Source of the DNA: Muribaculaceae bacterium
Lineage (GTDB): Bacteria > Bacteroidota > Bacteroidia > Bacteroidales > Muribaculaceae
Assembly (NCBI GenBank): GCA_029071345.1
Contig: JAIEAO010000057.1
Coordinates: 1-50,222 of the forward strand
Direction of reading: 5' to 3'
Length of the DNA stretch: 50,222 nt
The position numbers and the translations under genes were made by a program. Shown in pieces: positions 47,798-50,222 of the stretch; positions within the stretch are counted from its first letter, which is position 1, and each line of letters starts with the position of its first letter. Below the pieces are notes generated by a model. It was not told the origin of the DNA. It saw nothing but the letters and a program-made list of their open reading frames with translations, and searched no databases.

Positions 47798-48178
47798 TTA
47801 ATTATCATCTCGAAAGCCTCTTCTTGTGGTAGCAGTTATACTACTCAATAATCTTTTTAACTCCATACAATCCTTACTCATTGAATTATATTCTTTTTCA
47901 GAAATAAACTCACCGGAATATAATAAATCAAGCCAATAAGCTGTCTCATTACATTCCTTAAAAGCAATATACATTTTATTTAAGAAATCTCTACGGCTTG
48001 AGCCGCTTTGAGCTTCTACTATATTTGCACCAACGCTGGTTCCTGATCGCAATATCTGCTTAGACATTACTGTCTCATTATTACGAATTCGTAACGTCTT
48101 ATATAAGGCAACGATTCTGAATGCAAATTTCTTGGATTTATTACTAATAATATTTTCCTTTGGTTTCTCCTTGATCAT
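47798..48178 (-). CDS. four-helix-bundle protein (23S rRNA intervening-sequence/Avd-like family)
   Basis: 126 residues, all helical. The signature LRSGTSVGANIVEAQSGSSRRDFLNKMYIAFKECNETAYWLDLL (about 43-86) is that of the four-helix-bundle family first met as intervening-sequence proteins of 23S rRNA, related to the Avd accessory protein of diversity-generating retroelements. There is no reverse transcriptase or rRNA here. The gene is AT-rich compared with mgtE and the kinase on either side, and is flanked by inverted heptamer arrays, so acquisition by transfer is plausible. Molecular function is unknown. Confidence 0.85.
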   Translation of the reverse strand: MIKEKPKENIISNKSKKFAFRIVALYKTLRIRNNETVMSKQILRSGTSVGANIVEAQSGSSRRDFLNKMYIAFKECNETAYWLDLLYSGEFISEKEYNSMSKDCMELKRLLSSITATTRRGFRDDN

Positions 48179-48238
48179 ATCATTGCCTCATCATTATTAA
48201 TTATTAAATTCTCAATGCCTCAGAAGAATATCTGTCCA

Positions 48239-48273
48239 CAACTCCTAACTCCTAATTCCTAACTCCTAATTAT
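48239..48273. repeat. heptanucleotide array (TAACTCC family)
   Basis: CAACTCC, TAACTCC, TAATTCC, TAACTCC, TAATTAT. It overlaps the stop codon of the nucleoside kinase gene (48273-48275). Confidence 0.9.
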
Positions 48274-49949
48274 TAGTAATGGAAGCTTGATCCTCCTAAA
48301 AACTCCCTCAATAATGAAGTCGATGGAACTTGGCTTGCCGGAACGGCGTGGAAGAGCTGCAGGAAGCGCAGCAGACGGTAAGCCACGGCATATTGCCGCT
48401 TGTCGTGAGAAACGGCGCGCAGCAACGGCTCGGCATACTCTTTCATCACCCCGATTTCAAATATCAGCGAGGAGTTGAATGTGGCATCGGCATTCTCGGC
48501 AAACGGGAAAATCCATTTCTCCTCCCCTCGTCTTACGCTCGGCCAACGGCGGATTGTCTCCTCAGCCGATGTGCCGCGATATTTATGGTCGCGCACGATG
48601 CGGCGGAGCAGACGCGTGTCGGAGGTTGATATCCAGTTATGATTGTCGATGCGCAGCGTGGTGAGAGCCGACACATATATCTTATAGAGGTTGCGCGGAT
48701 CGATCGAAGCAGTAAGCTCCGGGTTGAGGCCGTGAATACCCTCGATAATCAGCACATCATGTGCATCAAGACGCAGCGGTCGCGGTTTCTCGACTCTTCG
48801 TCCGAGCTCGAAACTATAGGTCGGCAAATTGATCTCTTCGCCTGCGAGCAGACGTGTAAGGTCGCTGTTGAAACGCTCCAAGTCTAAGGCGTAGAGGCTT
48901 TCGAAATCATAATCGCCCGATTCGTCGCGGGGCGTTTTGTCGCGGTCCACGAAATAATCGTCGAGCGAAATCATCTTCGGCGTTATGAGATTGGTCATCA
49001 GCTGGATTGCAAGACGCTTGCACGATGTGGTCTTGCCCGACGAAGAGGGCCCGGCAATAAGGACGATTCCGGCTTCCCCCTTTGCCCGTCGCGCCGCAAT
49101 GTCATCGCTGATACGCCCTAAGAGCTTATCGTGCATCGCCTCCGCCACATTGATGAGGTCGGCGGTCGCGCCTTTCTCTACGGCGAGGTTCAGCTCACCG
49201 ACGTTGGCCACGCGTGTGATACGGTTGAAGCGCAGATGCTCTAAAAACGCATTATACAGTTTCTCCTGTTCCAGCGGTTTGGTCGCCTCGTCAGGATTTC
49301 CGGCATCCGGGGGGAGCAGTAGAAATCCCTTCTTATAAGGAATAAGATCGAAGACACCGAGGTATCCCGTAGATGGAGCGAGAGGCTGATAATAGGAATC
49401 GGCTGTATCGCCGAGACGGTAATATGTGGTGTAAAGCTGATTGAGAGTGCCGAGCAACTGCACTTTGGCATTGAGACCTTCGGAACGGAAAACATCCATC
49501 ACCTCGGCCGTGGGTTTCTCCATGCGGCGGAACTGGATATCCTCCTCCACACATTCGCGCATCCTCGCGCGCAACGCCTCGACATCATCGGCCGAGAGCT
49601 GCACCGTTTGCGAGTCGGCATCAAGCAGACGGCAGTAATAGCCGCGCGATATCGAAAGCTCGATGCGGAGCGTGTGCATCGGGTAAAGCTCGCGCACGGC
49701 TTTGTAAAGCATCATGCAGAGAGAGCGCACATACACCTCGCGTCCTTCGGCAGAGTCTATACCTAAGAACTCCACCATCTTCGGCTGATAGAGGATATAA
49801 TCGAGAGCCTCGGTCTTATTATTAACCAGAGCGCATATCGGCCACTCCCCTTCCGGAAGCACCTTCGACGCCACCTGAAGCAGCGTCGAACCGCCCTCAA
49901 CGTCTACCGACGTGCCGGTGTTGACACACATTATTTTGATTGACTGCAT
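48273..49949 (-). CDS. nucleoside (uridine-like) kinase with TGS-like N-terminus
   Basis: 558 residues. The N-terminal third resembles the TGS and editing-domain part of threonyl-tRNA synthetase (IKIMCVNTGTSVDVEGGSTLLQVA). The C-terminal half is a P-loop kinase of the uridine kinase/phosphoribulokinase group with GPSSSGKT at 300-307, LDDYFVDRDKTPRDESGDYDFESL and LIIEGIHGLNP. Proteins of this architecture in Bacteroidetes are annotated as nucleoside kinase; the exact phosphate acceptor is not proven. A -7-like TAATTTTG box lies at 50043-50050 on the minus strand, about 94 nt upstream. The tRNA-Glu gene is divergent. Confidence 0.88.
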   Translation of the reverse strand: MQSIKIMCVNTGTSVDVEGGSTLLQVASKVLPEGEWPICALVNNKTEALDYILYQPKMVEFLGIDSAEGREVYVRSLCMMLYKAVRELYPMHTLRIELSISRGYYCRLLDADSQTVQLSADDVEALRARMRECVEEDIQFRRMEKPTAEVMDVFRSEGLNAKVQLLGTLNQLYTTYYRLGDTADSYYQPLAPSTGYLGVFDLIPYKKGFLLLPPDAGNPDEATKPLEQEKLYNAFLEHLRFNRITRVANVGELNLAVEKGATADLINVAEAMHDKLLGRISDDIAARRAKGEAGIVLIAGPSSSGKTTSCKRLAIQLMTNLITPKMISLDDYFVDRDKTPRDESGDYDFESLYALDLERFNSDLTRLLAGEEINLPTYSFELGRRVEKPRPLRLDAHDVLIIEGIHGLNPELTASIDPRNLYKIYVSALTTLRIDNHNWISTSDTRLLRRIVRDHKYRGTSAEETIRRWPSVRRGEEKWIFPFAENADATFNSSLIFEIGVMKEYAEPLLRAVSHDKRQYAVAYRLLRFLQLFHAVPASQVPSTSLLREFLGGSSFHY

Positions 49950-50069
49950 AATTAAGCCGGTTTTGGATGATTTTTCATGAATGCAACCGAGATTTTCACC
50001 TCTTCATACACCTGATTATGTATTTTTACGCACTTCTTTTGGCAAAATTAATAAAATATTTTGTTAAAT

Positions 50070-50101
50070 TTTGGTCGAATCAAAAAGAATTATTACCTTT
50101 G
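50070..50101 (+). promoter_or_regulatory. primary-sigma promoter of tRNA-Glu
   Basis: TTTG, 20 nt, TACCTTTG: perfect match to the Bacteroidetes -33/-7 consensus, about 50 nt before the tRNA. Confidence 0.75.
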
Positions 50102-50152
50102 CACTCGCAAAGTATGCTTGAGGTGGAGTCCTCGGGTAATTTTGCATATCGT

Positions 50153-50222
50153 GGCCCATTCGTCTATCGGTTAGGACGAGAGATTTTCATTCTCTAAAGA
50201 GCAGTTCGACTCTGCTATGGGC
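50153..50222 (+). tRNA. tRNA-Glu (anticodon TTC), cut by the window edge
   Basis: The cloverleaf is complete except the last acceptor base(s): acceptor GGCCCAT with ATGGGC, D-arm GTCT...AGGAC, anticodon stem AGAGA/TCTCT with loop TTTTCAT (anticodon TTC at 34-36), and T-arm AGCAG-TTCGACT-CTGCT. The window ends one base before the acceptor stem closes. Confidence 0.95.

Noticed and set aside
47798-48178. Four-helix-bundle gene as part of a diversity-generating retroelement
   Set aside because: No reverse transcriptase, template repeat or variable repeat target is seen in the neighbourhood.

Overview
The window looks like a chromosomal segment of a gut-type member of the order Bacteroidales, most like Muribaculaceae (family placement is inference). 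The evidence is a SusC/SusD pair, lipoprotein signals, a propeller-AraC regulator, and core promoters of the Bacteroidetes type (TTTG, about 20 bp, TAnnTTTG), seen cleanly before the tRNA-Glu gene at the right edge.

Region 1 (117-26472, all minus strand) is a large polysaccharide utilization locus (PUL). In transcription order it holds: a membrane-tethered propeller/AraC regulator; an inserted DUF1016 nuclease gene; an ECF-type sigma factor; SusC; SusD; an Ig-like surface lipoprotein; an alginate-lyase-superfamily lipoprotein; two tandem paralogous secreted proteins; a GH28-like beta-helix enzyme; a heparinase II/III-like lyase; GH127; GH97; and GH43. Region 2 (26775-35915, plus strand, divergent) holds a glutamate-synthase-beta-like flavoprotein, then kduD, an EIIC-like permease, kdgK, eda and kduI (the unsaturated-uronate pathway to pyruvate and glyceraldehyde-3-phosphate), and two secreted proteins, one of them Cthe_2159-like. 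Together they suggest use of an arabinosyl, uronate-rich polysaccharide such as a pectin or arabinogalactan; the exact substrate is not proven. Region 3 (36090-50222, minus strand except the tRNA) is mostly housekeeping: polA, an OmpA/TPR lipoprotein, a radical SAM protein, mutS, mgtE, a nucleoside kinase and tRNA-Glu. A four-helix-bundle gene and an AlbA_2 gene are interspersed.

Three non-coding systems stand out. (1) A promoter motif, TTGAGTG - exactly 16 nt - nGTATTA, occurs upstream of essentially every PUL transcription unit, inside the sigma gene just before susC, and before the divergent flavoprotein gene. It is the probable regulon of the local ECF sigma factor. (2) Gene boundaries are built from a modular repeat grammar: 7-bp tandem arrays of several sequence families, 20-bp palindromes and longer composites, with a polarity that follows the flanking genes. 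Nine genes take their stop codon from a 7-bp array. (3) Two single-gene insertions (DUF1016 nuclease at 22569-23618, AlbA_2 protein at 36090-37817) each sit directly behind a host gene and are bounded by a duplicated copy of that gene's 3' end (50/50 bp and 38/39 bp). Both start codons lie exactly 22 bp from the repeat, so these look like promoterless cassettes that restore the coding end of their target.
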